Assembly (NCBI GenBank): GCA_913058265.1
Contig: CAJXPQ010000005.1
Location: 1-64,000, forward strand
Reading direction: 5' to 3'
DNA length: 64,000 nucleotides
DNA from: an uncultured Oligoflexia bacterium
GTDB lineage: Bacteria > Bdellovibrionota > Bacteriovoracia > Bacteriovoracales > Bacteriovoracaceae
Below are positions 18,307 to 27,504 of this stretch, one piece after another (the first letter of the stretch is position 1; each line of letters opens with the position of its first letter). The notes beneath the pieces are model-generated. The model was not told the origin of the DNA. It did not search any database and saw only the letters and a list, made by a program, of their open reading frames with translations. The position numbers and the translations under genes were made by a program.

Positions 18307-19783
18307 GGCTTCCTCCCGTTTTTTTTTGTCTAGTGCGGCTCTCCACTTGATTTTGTGGCAGCTTTTCTAATAGACTTTCGGACTGTTGTTTTTTTTGTTT
18401 TTTCCATTTTGCCTCCTTAATGGATGAAAATATTATAATATTATCTTTATCTGAAGTGACTGTGGAAGGGTCCTCTTGTTCAACGAAGTCGATCTCATCT
18501 CCATTTTCTGAAATACACAACTTATAAAAGCCCTTACTAAGTTCATCAATGTCCTTACTAAGATCCAAAAAAACATCGACATCAAAGCTCGTGTTAAATT
18601 GATGAATTGAAAATATTTTAAAAGAGATATTAAGTGCAAACTTTGCACACAGCTCTTCATCCACGTTATCATTTCCAATAATAAAGTGAAGGAAAGGTGT
18701 TAGTGTGTCTAGTTTATCCTCACTTGATCCATACGTTGGAATCATAGTTACTTTTAAATCTTGCGTATTTAACCATAGATAAAATTCTTCAAATATATTT
18801 TCATGCTTTTCTATTAGCTCACGTACTAATTTCTCTTCATTAAACGCAAGTAAATTTTGAATTCTTCTTTTCAACAGTTCAACACGGCCCTTTTGTTCTA
18901 CTTTATCGATATTAGTTAATAGTGGACTTAGGTGCTTAGTATTATCAGCCTTAAAATCTTCAAAGGTTTCTTCATTGTTATAGAGACTGCGAATGTAATT
19001 AATATCTTCAAGGTTATTATACTTATCTATTTCTAATGTAATATTATCTGGTTCTATTTCCATCTTTTTTAAAGTAGTTATAATATACTTAAGATATTTT
19101 TCATCCTTATGCAGATCATTGCTATGGCTATCATGAAAAATTCCATACTTATCAACCTTAATTCTAGATATATGCAGCTCGTAAATCCTTCTTTCTGACT
19201 TTGAGTAGAATTCCAATAGCTCTTCAAAGTCTATCTTAAGGTTCTTTGCTGTTACATATAAGTGGCTTATATCTAACAGCCAACCTGTATTGGCTGGAAG
19301 TTTATGGTCTAGTTGCCTCAAGAATTCTATAAGTGTCATTGTAGAATTCTTTGGAGTTTTGTAAAATACTGGATTTTCAAGTGCCAGTGGTAGACCTATT
19401 TCTTCCTGAAGGCTAACAGTGTTCATACCTATATTATTGACGGAATTAATGTTCAACTCAGGAGGAAATATATACCCAACTGAAGGTAGATCCTCCCTAA
19501 AACTGAGGCTTCCAAAATGTTCGCCCAAATATAATGGCTTCACTAGTTCCAGCTCTAGTTTAATTTTTTTTACGATACTTTGAGGTAAGTATGAATTACT
19601 TAGTGATAACTGAACACCGTGTGGTATTAGCCTGCTATATGGAAGCTCTAACTCACTTACAATTAACTCAAAGCCTACCATTGGCATAGGGTACTCTATA
19701 TAATCAACTTGCTCTAATATTGAGTTCGCCATCTCCGTAGATGAAATATTAGCTAAATGTGTTTTAATGCCAAATTTTGTCAT
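18299..19783 (-). CDS. MNIO (DUF692) family multinuclear non-heme iron oxidase with C-terminal extension
   Basis: LGEHFGSLSF, LPLALENPVFYK, GWLLDISHLYVTAKN, YELHISR, FHDSHSNDLHKDE, DNITLEIDKYN correspond in order to DUF692 motifs. Confidence 0.7.
   Translation of the reverse strand: MTKFGIKTHLANISSTEMANSILEQVDYIEYPMPMVGFELIVSELELPYSRLIPHGVQLSLSNSYLPQSIVKKIKLELELVKPLYLGEHFGSLSFREDLPSVGYIFPPELNINSVNNIGMNTVSLQEEIGLPLALENPVFYKTPKNSTMTLIEFLRQLDHKLPANTGWLLDISHLYVTAKNLKIDFEELLEFYSKSERRIYELHISRIKVDKYGIFHDSHSNDLHKDEKYLKYIITTLKKMEIEPDNITLEIDKYNNLEDINYIRSLYNNEETFEDFKADNTKHLSPLLTNIDKVEQKGRVELLKRRIQNLLAFNEEKLVRELIEKHENIFEEFYLWLNTQDLKVTMIPTYGSSEDKLDTLTPFLHFIIGNDNVDEELCAKFALNISFKIFSIHQFNTSFDVDVFLDLSKDIDELSKGFYKLCISENGDEIDFVEQEDPSTVTSDKDNIIIFSSIKEAKWKKQKKQQSESLLEKLPQNQVESRTRQKKTGGSLE
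18330..18407 (-). CDS. candidate small peptide (25 aa, MEKTKKTTVRKSIRKAATKSSGEPH), possible MNIO substrate
   Basis: AAGGAGG Shine-Dalgarno 4 nt before ATG; lies out of frame within the low-complexity 3' end of the MNIO gene; not in the supplied ORF track. Confidence 0.45.
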   Translation of the reverse strand: MEKTKKTTVRKSIRKAATKSSGEPH

Positions 19784-20043
19784 ATAGTTTTAGAATATAT
19801 TACAAAACACTGCGCATCTCGACACAAATATAAACTATGTGAAATTATTATCCTTTTTACACACCCCCTCCCAAACCGCACCAAATTACGGTATATTAAT
19901 GGCTGCTCAAGGGACCAGATGATCAAGGTTTATTCGACATTTTTATTATTTGCTTACTTCGGAATGAAGGTCTTCATTGTGGGTTGTATGCAGTATTTCA
20001 GTAGTTAATTCAGGGCTTTATAACGCATCGTAAGTACGGAAAT

Positions 20044-20061
20044 GGTCCTGGCACCTTTACT
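20044..20061 (-). repeat. 18-bp inverted-repeat arm B (AGTAAAGGTGCCAGGACC on the minus strand)
   Basis: 17/18 identity to 13316-13333 in opposite orientation. Confidence 0.75.
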
Positions 20062-21919
20062 GGTTGATAGCATCTCGGCGGTACTGATAAGTGATATCAC
20101 CTAGGAAGTATTTTTCGGCCATAACCATCGCTATAATCGCGCCCCAAGATCCGACTTTTCCAAGTGGCTCACGACACATCAACTCAAAGATGGCTAAATT
20201 CATAATCAGCCCTTCCATATCCCATAGAATATTTCGAGCCCTGTAGAATGCAAATCGGTCTGTATCCTTTCCACCAGTTTGAAAAAGAGGCCAATCCCCC
20301 ATACTCTGCAAGTACAGTCTCTCAGCAACCAGTTCCATTACCATCTCTCTCGCCTCTTCAGTCTCTAAATCCTCTTGGGTGATTCTAAAGCTATCATCAA
20401 GGCTAGAGTGAGTAGAAAGGTTAAAGTGTTTATCTAAGAAATTCTTTGTATTATTCTTCTTCCCCATGTCATCGAGGTAAGCAAATAGCTCGTTAATTTG
20501 TTTCTCAAAATCTTTTGAGTTTTTAAGCTTATTAAATGCTTCCTCTATCTCGGACTCAGGAACTTTTCCCTTGTAGAGTTTTTGGAAGTGTCTAATCAGT
20601 GATTTACCACCAAAAAGTTCTTCATATGACCAGGCCTCAACATAGCTTAAGGCCCCAAACTTCACGTAACCTTCGACGTATTTTCGCCAAAAAGTTGTAC
20701 TGGTATTTGTAAATAATTTATTTCCTACGTATGTGAAAAGAATCCCCATCACAACTTCATGGCCGAGCTTTTCCCAGAAGTATGGATCAGTATCCATTTT
20801 GTCTGTGTTATTAAAAATATAGAGTGCCGGGCCAATCCCTAATGTAAGTCCAAACTTGAAGCGTGAGAATTTCTTTTTAGCACTATCAAGTCTTTGTGAA
20901 TTCCCACTATTACAGCCGTTTAATAATTTTCTATAGATTGATGTTTCATGCTTTGCTTGAACAGCAGCACGCTTTTTTAATGATGCTGGTAATGGCTCGT
21001 CTGCCACTCTTTTCTTAAGTCTTAATTTTTCTCTAATATCTACAAAGAATCCGTTAGCTTCTTTCTGTACAATTTCATCAATCTCTTCAACTACTCCAGA
21101 TTTTTGTTGAAGCTTTAGGCCTCTTTCAATTTCCTTAACTCTTTTACCAGTAAATTTCTCTAAACGAGCATTCTGTTCTAGAAACTGTACATGTGGTTTT
21201 TGCAGTGGATTGTATGGAAGAATACTTGCTTTGTACGAATAAACGTAAATGTCTTCAATGTTTTTGAGAGCTTTTTTTATTTTGTGTGGTTTCGTGTTAT
21301 CCAAGAAATCTAAGTATCTTTTAAACTGCTCAAGATCTCGTGGATCCTCACGAAGCTTCATTCCTTTTTTGATAGCAAATTGAAGATCGTCATGAGTAAG
21401 ATTTGAGCGAAGTAATGTCGCTTCGTATTCAGTTTGTGTTTTTGCAGATAGTTCAAATTGTGTAACTATCTTTTTTATATAATCCATTTTTTCAGGATCT
21501 ATATCTAGAAATGTTGTAACTTCATTCTTTGCAGATGAATAATAGAAATTTGCAAACTCGAATTCTTTTTTAAGAAAGTGTCTATCTATGAATTGCTTAT
21601 CAATTATACCTTCTCTTTGGTATTTATTAATGAGACTTACAATATTATCATTAAAAGTTTGATCTTTATGGACTAATTTTGAAAGCTCTAGCAGGTACTT
21701 TTGTTGTTCATCTTTAGGAAGAGATTTTATTTTTGCAAATACGAGAGATGAATCAAAGCTTTCATTCCAAAGATTGATAGCGGGATTCTTTGCAAGATCT
21801 GCTGGCATTTCTCCATTAATATATTTTACAAAATTGATTTCACAACTATGATAAGCAAGCGCTGAACTTGTCATCATTATCATTATCATTGATGATAGAA
21901 TTATACTTAATATCCGCAT
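20057..21919 (-). CDS. hypothetical secreted/membrane protein
   Basis: 620 aa ORF with N-terminal signal peptide MRILSIILSSMIMIMMTSSALA; no recognised family. Confidence 0.75.
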   Translation of the reverse strand: MRILSIILSSMIMIMMTSSALAYHSCEINFVKYINGEMPADLAKNPAINLWNESFDSSLVFAKIKSLPKDEQQKYLLELSKLVHKDQTFNDNIVSLINKYQREGIIDKQFIDRHFLKKEFEFANFYYSSAKNEVTTFLDIDPEKMDYIKKIVTQFELSAKTQTEYEATLLRSNLTHDDLQFAIKKGMKLREDPRDLEQFKRYLDFLDNTKPHKIKKALKNIEDIYVYSYKASILPYNPLQKPHVQFLEQNARLEKFTGKRVKEIERGLKLQQKSGVVEEIDEIVQKEANGFFVDIREKLRLKKRVADEPLPASLKKRAAVQAKHETSIYRKLLNGCNSGNSQRLDSAKKKFSRFKFGLTLGIGPALYIFNNTDKMDTDPYFWEKLGHEVVMGILFTYVGNKLFTNTSTTFWRKYVEGYVKFGALSYVEAWSYEELFGGKSLIRHFQKLYKGKVPESEIEEAFNKLKNSKDFEKQINELFAYLDDMGKKNNTKNFLDKHFNLSTHSSLDDSFRITQEDLETEEAREMVMELVAERLYLQSMGDWPLFQTGGKDTDRFAFYRARNILWDMEGLIMNLAIFELMCREPLGKVGSWGAIIAMVMAEKYFLGDITYQYRRDAINQ

Positions 21920-21926
21920 TCACATT

Positions 21927-21945
21927 CCCTATAAGTGTTATAGGG
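21927..21945 (-). promoter_or_regulatory. perfect 8-bp hairpin that would bury the AGGG of the downstream gene's RBS
   Basis: Minus strand CCCTATAA-CAC-TTATAGGG directly upstream of GAATGTGAATG start region. Confidence 0.4.
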
Positions 21946-21970
21946 CTTATCGGATATTAAAAACTAAATA

Positions 21971-22669
21971 TTAGGATAAGATCTTGTTTTTATATGAAAA
22001 TTCAAAATCAGGATGATCTTTTATAAATTCCTTCAGTCCTGTATTTCTAAGCTTACAGGCAGGGCACTTCCCACAACCTTCTTTCTCTACTCCCTCATAG
22101 CAACTGAGCGTAGTTTCCACTAGATAGTGGAGAACTCCCATCTGATAACCGAGGTCCATAGTCTGTTTTTTCGTCATATAAACAACAGGTGTTTTAATTT
22201 CAAAGTCGTGGTTATTAAAGTCAAAACGAAGTCCCGCCTGAATAATATCCATATATTTTCTAGAACAATCACGATAACCAGAGTTTGCTTCATCTACTTC
22301 GATAACACCCATAAATATAGAGTCGGCCCCTATATGTTCCGCATGGATCCCAGCAACTCGCGCCATCAGACCATTTCTTCCAACCACAAGAGTATTAGGA
22401 GACTTTCCTCTCTTGTGCTCAATTGCTATGTCTGAGTTTAAAAGGGCATTATCAGTTATCTCATTTAAGCATTCTAAATTTATCGTGGTGTGATCAACTT
22501 TCCATTCTTTACAAATAGATTTCGCGTGATCAATCTCCACGCTATGTCTTTGTCCATAAGTAAAAGATAATGCCAGTACATGCTCGGCGCCGTATTGCTC
22601 AGTTGCTAAGGCAAGACATAAACTTGAATCCATTCCACCTGAGTGAACAACAACAGTCTTCTTCTTCAT
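21971..22669 (-). CDS. queC: 7-cyano-7-deazaguanine synthase
   Basis: VVVHSGGMDSSLCLALA; EGCGKCPACKLRNTGLKEF zinc site. Confidence 0.93.
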   Translation of the reverse strand: MKKKTVVVHSGGMDSSLCLALATEQYGAEHVLALSFTYGQRHSVEIDHAKSICKEWKVDHTTINLECLNEITDNALLNSDIAIEHKRGKSPNTLVVGRNGLMARVAGIHAEHIGADSIFMGVIEVDEANSGYRDCSRKYMDIIQAGLRFDFNNHDFEIKTPVVYMTKKQTMDLGYQMGVLHYLVETTLSCYEGVEKEGCGKCPACKLRNTGLKEFIKDHPDFEFSYKNKILS

Positions 22670-23668
22670 TTATTTTCTCCAGGAAGTAAGAGTCTCACTC
22701 TTCTCCCATTCATAAGCTGTTTTAATGATAAAGTTAAGATCGTCATATTTTGGCTTCCAATTGAGAGTGGATTTTATTTTATCCACCTTCGAGACTAAAG
22801 TTGCCGGATCTCCAGTACGTCTAGGTGCCTCTTCGACTGTAAAGTCTACACTCGTAACTTCTTTTACGGTCTTAACAACTTCTTTAACAGAAAATCCATG
22901 TCCATAGCCGCAATTAAATATATTAGATTGTTTCTTCTCAAATAAATATTCTAGAGCTGATAAGTGAGCTGCCGCAAGATCAGAGACATGAATATAGTCT
23001 CTCACACCAGTGCCATCAGGAGTGTCAAAGTCAGTTCCAAAAATAAATGTCTTATCCCTCTTACCAACAGCTGCTTCGCAATTCACTTTAATTAAGTGTG
23101 TCGCTCCCGCAAATGCTTGTCCTATTTTTAAATCTGGATCTGCGCCGCTTACATTAAAATATCTCAGGGCAACAAAATTAAAATTAGAATTCGCATTTGA
23201 TACATCTTGCAGCATTCTTTCTGTCATTAATTTTGAATGTCCATATGGGTTTATTGGATTGGTTGCCGTCTCTTCTGTGGCATACCCACTCTCAATAATT
23301 CCGTAAGTTGCCGCTGTAGAAGAAAAGATAAAATTAGGAATATTATTTTCAATACATAGTCGAATCAAGTTTAATGAGTTCTCTGTATTATTTTTATAAT
23401 AGATTAAAGGCTTTTCAACACTCTCAGGGACAACAATAGAGCCAGCAAAGTGCATAACAGCGTCAAACTTATGATCTTTCAAAACCAGATCTACAAATTT
23501 AGTATCTGCAAGATCTCCTTGAATAAATTCGCCGTAAGTGACTGCCTCTTTAAAGCCCGTAGATAAGTTATCTAAGACAACAATATCATATCCACTCTCA
23601 CCTAAGAGTTTTACATTATGGGAACCTATATAACCTGCACCGCCGGTGACTAACACTTTCTTTTTCAT
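22670..23668 (-). CDS. galE: UDP-glucose 4-epimerase
   Basis: VTGGAGYIGSHNVKLL, LDNLSTG, SSTAATYG, NPYGHSKLMTE, VRDYIHVSDLAAAH. Confidence 0.95.
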   Translation of the reverse strand: MKKKVLVTGGAGYIGSHNVKLLGESGYDIVVLDNLSTGFKEAVTYGEFIQGDLADTKFVDLVLKDHKFDAVMHFAGSIVVPESVEKPLIYYKNNTENSLNLIRLCIENNIPNFIFSSTAATYGIIESGYATEETATNPINPYGHSKLMTERMLQDVSNANSNFNFVALRYFNVSGADPDLKIGQAFAGATHLIKVNCEAAVGKRDKTFIFGTDFDTPDGTGVRDYIHVSDLAAAHLSALEYLFEKKQSNIFNCGYGHGFSVKEVVKTVKEVTSVDFTVEEAPRRTGDPATLVSKVDKIKSTLNWKPKYDDLNFIIKTAYEWEKSETLTSWRK

Positions 23669-23703
23669 AGTGTGATTATCTCGCGGTTTTGCAATTTAGG
23701 CCA

Positions 23704-23727
23704 TAAAAAACCCCTCACATGGAGGGG
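23704..23727 (-). terminator. rho-independent terminator after the subtilase gene
   Basis: Minus strand CCCCTC-CATGT-GAGGGG followed by TTTTTT. Confidence 0.85.
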
Positions 23728-23754
23728 CGAATAATTTATAATTTTTAATATATG

Positions 23755-24999
23755 CTATTTAACAGCAGTGAACGCATTTACTCTACCAGCTCCAAGAGTT
23801 CCAATATACTTTGAATTCTTAGCGTCGATATTATCAGCTGACTCATAAAGTCTTTGCCTAACATCAGCAGCTGTGAAGTTAGGATTCACAGACCAAATTA
23901 AAGCCGCTACAGAGGCCGCAATTGGTGCCGCCATAGATGTTCCACTTAGCTCTCCATATTTATTTTGAGGTCCTGTACTCCATGAACCACCTTGAATAGG
24001 AGCATAAACTGGATCTCCTGGAGCACAAATATCAATTTCTTTTCCGTAATTTGAAAATCTACTCTTAATATCGTGGTCTCCATCATCAGCAGACTGAACA
24101 GAACAAACCAAGATCACATCCTTTACACTTCCTCTTTTTGGATCGAGCTCTCCACTGTTACCAGCAGAGTTAAATATAAGTACATCATTATCTTTAGCAT
24201 ACTGAACAGCATCTAAGTAAACTTCATCTTCAGCAAAGAAATCAATATTGTATGAAGTTGAAATAATTTTTGCTCCATTATCAACAGCATAGTGATAAGC
24301 TTCTGCAACTATCGCTGAAGTCCATCGCCTTTCAATTCCATACCACCTAAGTGGCATAACACGTATATTTGGTGCAACACCTGAGCCACCGATACTATTA
24401 TTTACAGTTGCGCTAATTGTGCCTGAAACATGAGTTCCATGAGTGGGCTCTTCAGTAGAATCAACATCGTTATCTTGCCCAATAAAGTCATATCCGGTCA
24501 CATCATCAATATAACCATTATTATCGTCATCAATACCGTTATCAGGTATCTCATTTTTATTTTTATACCAAGTTGTTTGAAGATCAGTGTGATCTAATTG
24601 AAATTCATTATCAGTAACCGCAATAACAATTTCTTTTGATCCTTTAGTAACTCCCCAAGCTGAAGTCGTCTTGATCATTTGATGATGAAACTGTGAACTA
24701 AAATCAGCGTCATTTGGTGTATTTGGATTTTTTGTACTTTTCATAACGTCTTTATATTCTCCATAGTATGCATAATTAGGTGATGCATGCTCAAACATTG
24801 ATAAAGACTTTATTGAATTTGCTTTAACTAGAAATAAGTTTTTACCAAGAACTCTCTTCACGTTCATGATCGATTTTTCACCGTTTGATTTAATAATGTA
24901 TTCACCGTGAATTTGTACTTTGAAGTTTTCGCCTTTTTTAACTGGTAAGGCAATTGAAACACATGGCACTAATAGTGCCAAAGTTAGTAATTTGATCAC
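23755..24999 (-). CDS. secreted S8 (subtilisin-like) serine protease
   Basis: Signal peptide; catalytic D in AVTDNEFQLDH, HGTHVSGTI, SGTSMAAPIAAS. Confidence 0.93.
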   Translation of the reverse strand: MIKLLTLALLVPCVSIALPVKKGENFKVQIHGEYIIKSNGEKSIMNVKRVLGKNLFLVKANSIKSLSMFEHASPNYAYYGEYKDVMKSTKNPNTPNDADFSSQFHHQMIKTTSAWGVTKGSKEIVIAVTDNEFQLDHTDLQTTWYKNKNEIPDNGIDDDNNGYIDDVTGYDFIGQDNDVDSTEEPTHGTHVSGTISATVNNSIGGSGVAPNIRVMPLRWYGIERRWTSAIVAEAYHYAVDNGAKIISTSYNIDFFAEDEVYLDAVQYAKDNDVLIFNSAGNSGELDPKRGSVKDVILVCSVQSADDGDHDIKSRFSNYGKEIDICAPGDPVYAPIQGGSWSTGPQNKYGELSGTSMAAPIAASVAALIWSVNPNFTAADVRQRLYESADNIDAKNSKYIGTLGAGRVNAFTAVK

Positions 25000-25085
25000 G
25001 ATCCCTCCTTGGATACTTTAATCTAAAAGAATATTTTTTCAAATTTAGGAGGGTTCGTCAAAAAACAAGATCTTACATCTAAGCG

Positions 25086-26960
25086 CTAGAGTTTAAAGTT
25101 CTTTAAGAGATTTTTAGCTGCATCTCTCTTGGCCTTCTTCTCGGCCGCCTTTCGCTGCTTTTTAAGTCCAGAAGTTACCTTCTTAAGCTCTCTTTGTGCC
25201 TTATTTGCTTGTTCTGTATACTGAGAAGTAACTTTACTTATCTGACCATTAATCTCTTTCTTTGTACCTGCAAGCTGAGCTTCAATATCGCCCTTAATTT
25301 TGTTTTTCATTTTATTAATTTTAGCTTGAATCACTGCCTTGGTAGAATCTTGAATCGCCTTTGCAAGGTTTGATTTAATATCAAACTTTAGGTCGTTCCA
25401 GCTACCCTTCGCCTTAGCATCCAGGCGCAAGATATTGGTCTTATTTGCTACATCTTTTAGAACCTCTTCCACACCAGGTGACTTAGCGCTAACTTCATAG
25501 TTAATTTTTGAAAATGAATTATTTAATTTAAAAGAAGCTGTTTCCTCTTTAAGATCCCCCCTAAATTCTGTGCGAACTCTTGAGTCACGGATAATAAATC
25601 TTGCGTCATCCGTGTCGGAAAGTGCTTTATTCTTAACGGGATAGCTTCCTATAACAATATTTGTACGAGCAATCGGCTCTTTCATAAAATCAAGTACCAC
25701 TTTCGCACTAATATCTCTGATATCTTCTTTAGGGAAGTCTGCCTTCATTTTAATTTCTGTAAGTTTACCAATTAGGCTTTGATTACTCGTCACATCAGTA
25801 ATTACGCCTGCAACTGTTCCTTGATCATTTTTAGAATCAATCTTAGCTTTCTTCATCCAAAACAAGGGGTAAGAGTTTGGAGTTCCAAATCTATAGTTAC
25901 GGCCCTTTCCTCTTGGAGATTTAATAGGTTCTACTTTCTTATCTTTCTTTGGTGGCATATATTTCTTTGCCATTGTTTGATATTTTTTAGCTTGCTCTAT
26001 TTTACCTAAAAGATCCTTACCAAAAAGCATCTTTGAAATAGTTGTAGGATCAATAGAAGGAATCTTCATTCTCTTTTCAACATTCTCGATATCTGATTTA
26101 ACCAGCGCCTCAGCTTCCTTATAACCTCTATTAATATCCTTCATACTCTTATTTAATTGTTTATTCGCTTTATCATAGGCCTTTAGAGTTCTTTGAATCT
26201 CTTTATTAGCACTATCTGCTTCCTTCAGAACCTTGGGCGCCTTACGAAGGTTACCAAGATCTTTCCATCTGATATTTTTAATTTTCTTTTGAAGAGCAGA
26301 GATCTCTTTTTGTTTTGGAAGCTTTGCAAACGTCGTTTTCAGGGCAACTTCTTTTTCTTTTATTTCCACCTTTAATAGTTCAAAACGTTTTTTACTCTCC
26401 AGACTATCTTCGATATTCTTACCTGCATCACCTGTAGATCCACCGCCAAGAACACCAGCAATATCACCAATAACATTCCCATCAAACTCTTTTTTGGTAT
26501 TCGCTAACACCTCTTGAGTTTTAGAGTCTTTATCATTTGATGGTGGCGCAGGTGGAAGAACGTGACCTCGACTAGAGCGCTTTCCTTTAATTAAAATATT
26601 ATTCATCTCTGCGGTATTAATAACAACTTTTCCTCTCAGAAGAGCATCCCAAAGCATTTGAAATCTTAAACTGCCAACTTCAAAGCGATTAAAGTCTGGA
26701 TTATCTGAGTCCGTAAATTGAATACCACTCACAACCATCTTGAGGTCAGAGAAACTCGTTGAAACAGAACCGACATTAACCTCGGCCCCATTTGCTTGGG
26801 TTCCAGCGAACTCAATAGACTTTTTAATTGTCGAATCCAATAAAAAGACACTAAATAGCACTACTAGCGCTACTAAGATTACGATTGGAACGACAGCTCC
26901 AGTCCTAATCGGTCCTGGATTCTTTACTTTTTTTTCTTTCTTTTCTTTTTTATCGCTCAT
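25086..26960 (-). CDS. TIGR03545-family protein
   Basis: N-terminal TM then LDSTIKKSIEFAGTQANGAEVNVGSVSTSFSDLKMVVSGIQFTD; neighbour of TIGR03546-type gene. Confidence 0.7.
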   Translation of the reverse strand: MSDKKEKKEKKVKNPGPIRTGAVVPIVILVALVVLFSVFLLDSTIKKSIEFAGTQANGAEVNVGSVSTSFSDLKMVVSGIQFTDSDNPDFNRFEVGSLRFQMLWDALLRGKVVINTAEMNNILIKGKRSSRGHVLPPAPPSNDKDSKTQEVLANTKKEFDGNVIGDIAGVLGGGSTGDAGKNIEDSLESKKRFELLKVEIKEKEVALKTTFAKLPKQKEISALQKKIKNIRWKDLGNLRKAPKVLKEADSANKEIQRTLKAYDKANKQLNKSMKDINRGYKEAEALVKSDIENVEKRMKIPSIDPTTISKMLFGKDLLGKIEQAKKYQTMAKKYMPPKKDKKVEPIKSPRGKGRNYRFGTPNSYPLFWMKKAKIDSKNDQGTVAGVITDVTSNQSLIGKLTEIKMKADFPKEDIRDISAKVVLDFMKEPIARTNIVIGSYPVKNKALSDTDDARFIIRDSRVRTEFRGDLKEETASFKLNNSFSKINYEVSAKSPGVEEVLKDVANKTNILRLDAKAKGSWNDLKFDIKSNLAKAIQDSTKAVIQAKINKMKNKIKGDIEAQLAGTKKEINGQISKVTSQYTEQANKAQRELKKVTSGLKKQRKAAEKKAKRDAAKNLLKNFKL

Positions 26961-26963
26961 AGT

Positions 26964-27488
26964 TTATCCGTATAACTCAGTGTACTTTGCATACCATTTA
27001 TAAAAACTTGTTGCCTTAACTGCTTTCCAAAACTTCGTTTTTTCAAGTCGCTTTACAACAGTCACTCTATACTTAACGATCATTTTTTTAGAAATGACAT
27101 AAATAAAAGGACTTAAGATTATCGAAACAATTCCCGCACCCATGACAATTGAATTATTAAACTTAGTAAAAGGAATAATGGGCATATTATAAAGAGTTGT
27201 GAAAATTCCAGAAAATACATCCATCTCGAGGATAACACTGCCAACAGAGTCAAATACGGGATCAAGTATCCAAGCTATAAAGGCAAAAAAAAAGGCAGAG
27301 GCAAATGCAGCTCCAGCTTGAACTCTAAAAAGAAGAATAACAAAAATCACCAACAAAGTTTGCAAAGAAAACACTGGCGCAAATCCAAGGATTAATCCAC
27401 AGGCAAAACCAACTGCAATTGATTTCTCACCCTTCTCTGAGTTTAATAGCTTCAGAAGTGCGAAGAGCTGTTTAAAAATTAAAGTCAT
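26964..27488 (-). CDS. TIGR03546/DUF2062-like membrane protein
   Basis: GFACGLILGFAPVFSLQTLLVIFVILLFRVQAGAAFASAFFFAFIAWILDPVFD. Confidence 0.7.
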   Translation of the reverse strand: MTLIFKQLFALLKLLNSEKGEKSIAVGFACGLILGFAPVFSLQTLLVIFVILLFRVQAGAAFASAFFFAFIAWILDPVFDSVGSVILEMDVFSGIFTTLYNMPIIPFTKFNNSIVMGAGIVSIILSPFIYVISKKMIVKYRVTVVKRLEKTKFWKAVKATSFYKWYAKYTELYG

Positions 27489-27504
27489 AAATACCTCTGT
27501 CTTA

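Noticed and set aside
18433-18678. 81-aa minus-strand ORF overlapping the MNIO gene
   Set aside because: No good SD and a Met/Leu-rich sequence without precursor-like features; the 25-codon ORF at 18330-18407 is a better candidate.
19757-20008. 83-aa plus-strand ORF between the MNIO gene and the 620-aa gene
   Set aside because: Begins inside the MNIO gene, spans its likely promoter and has no family-like features.
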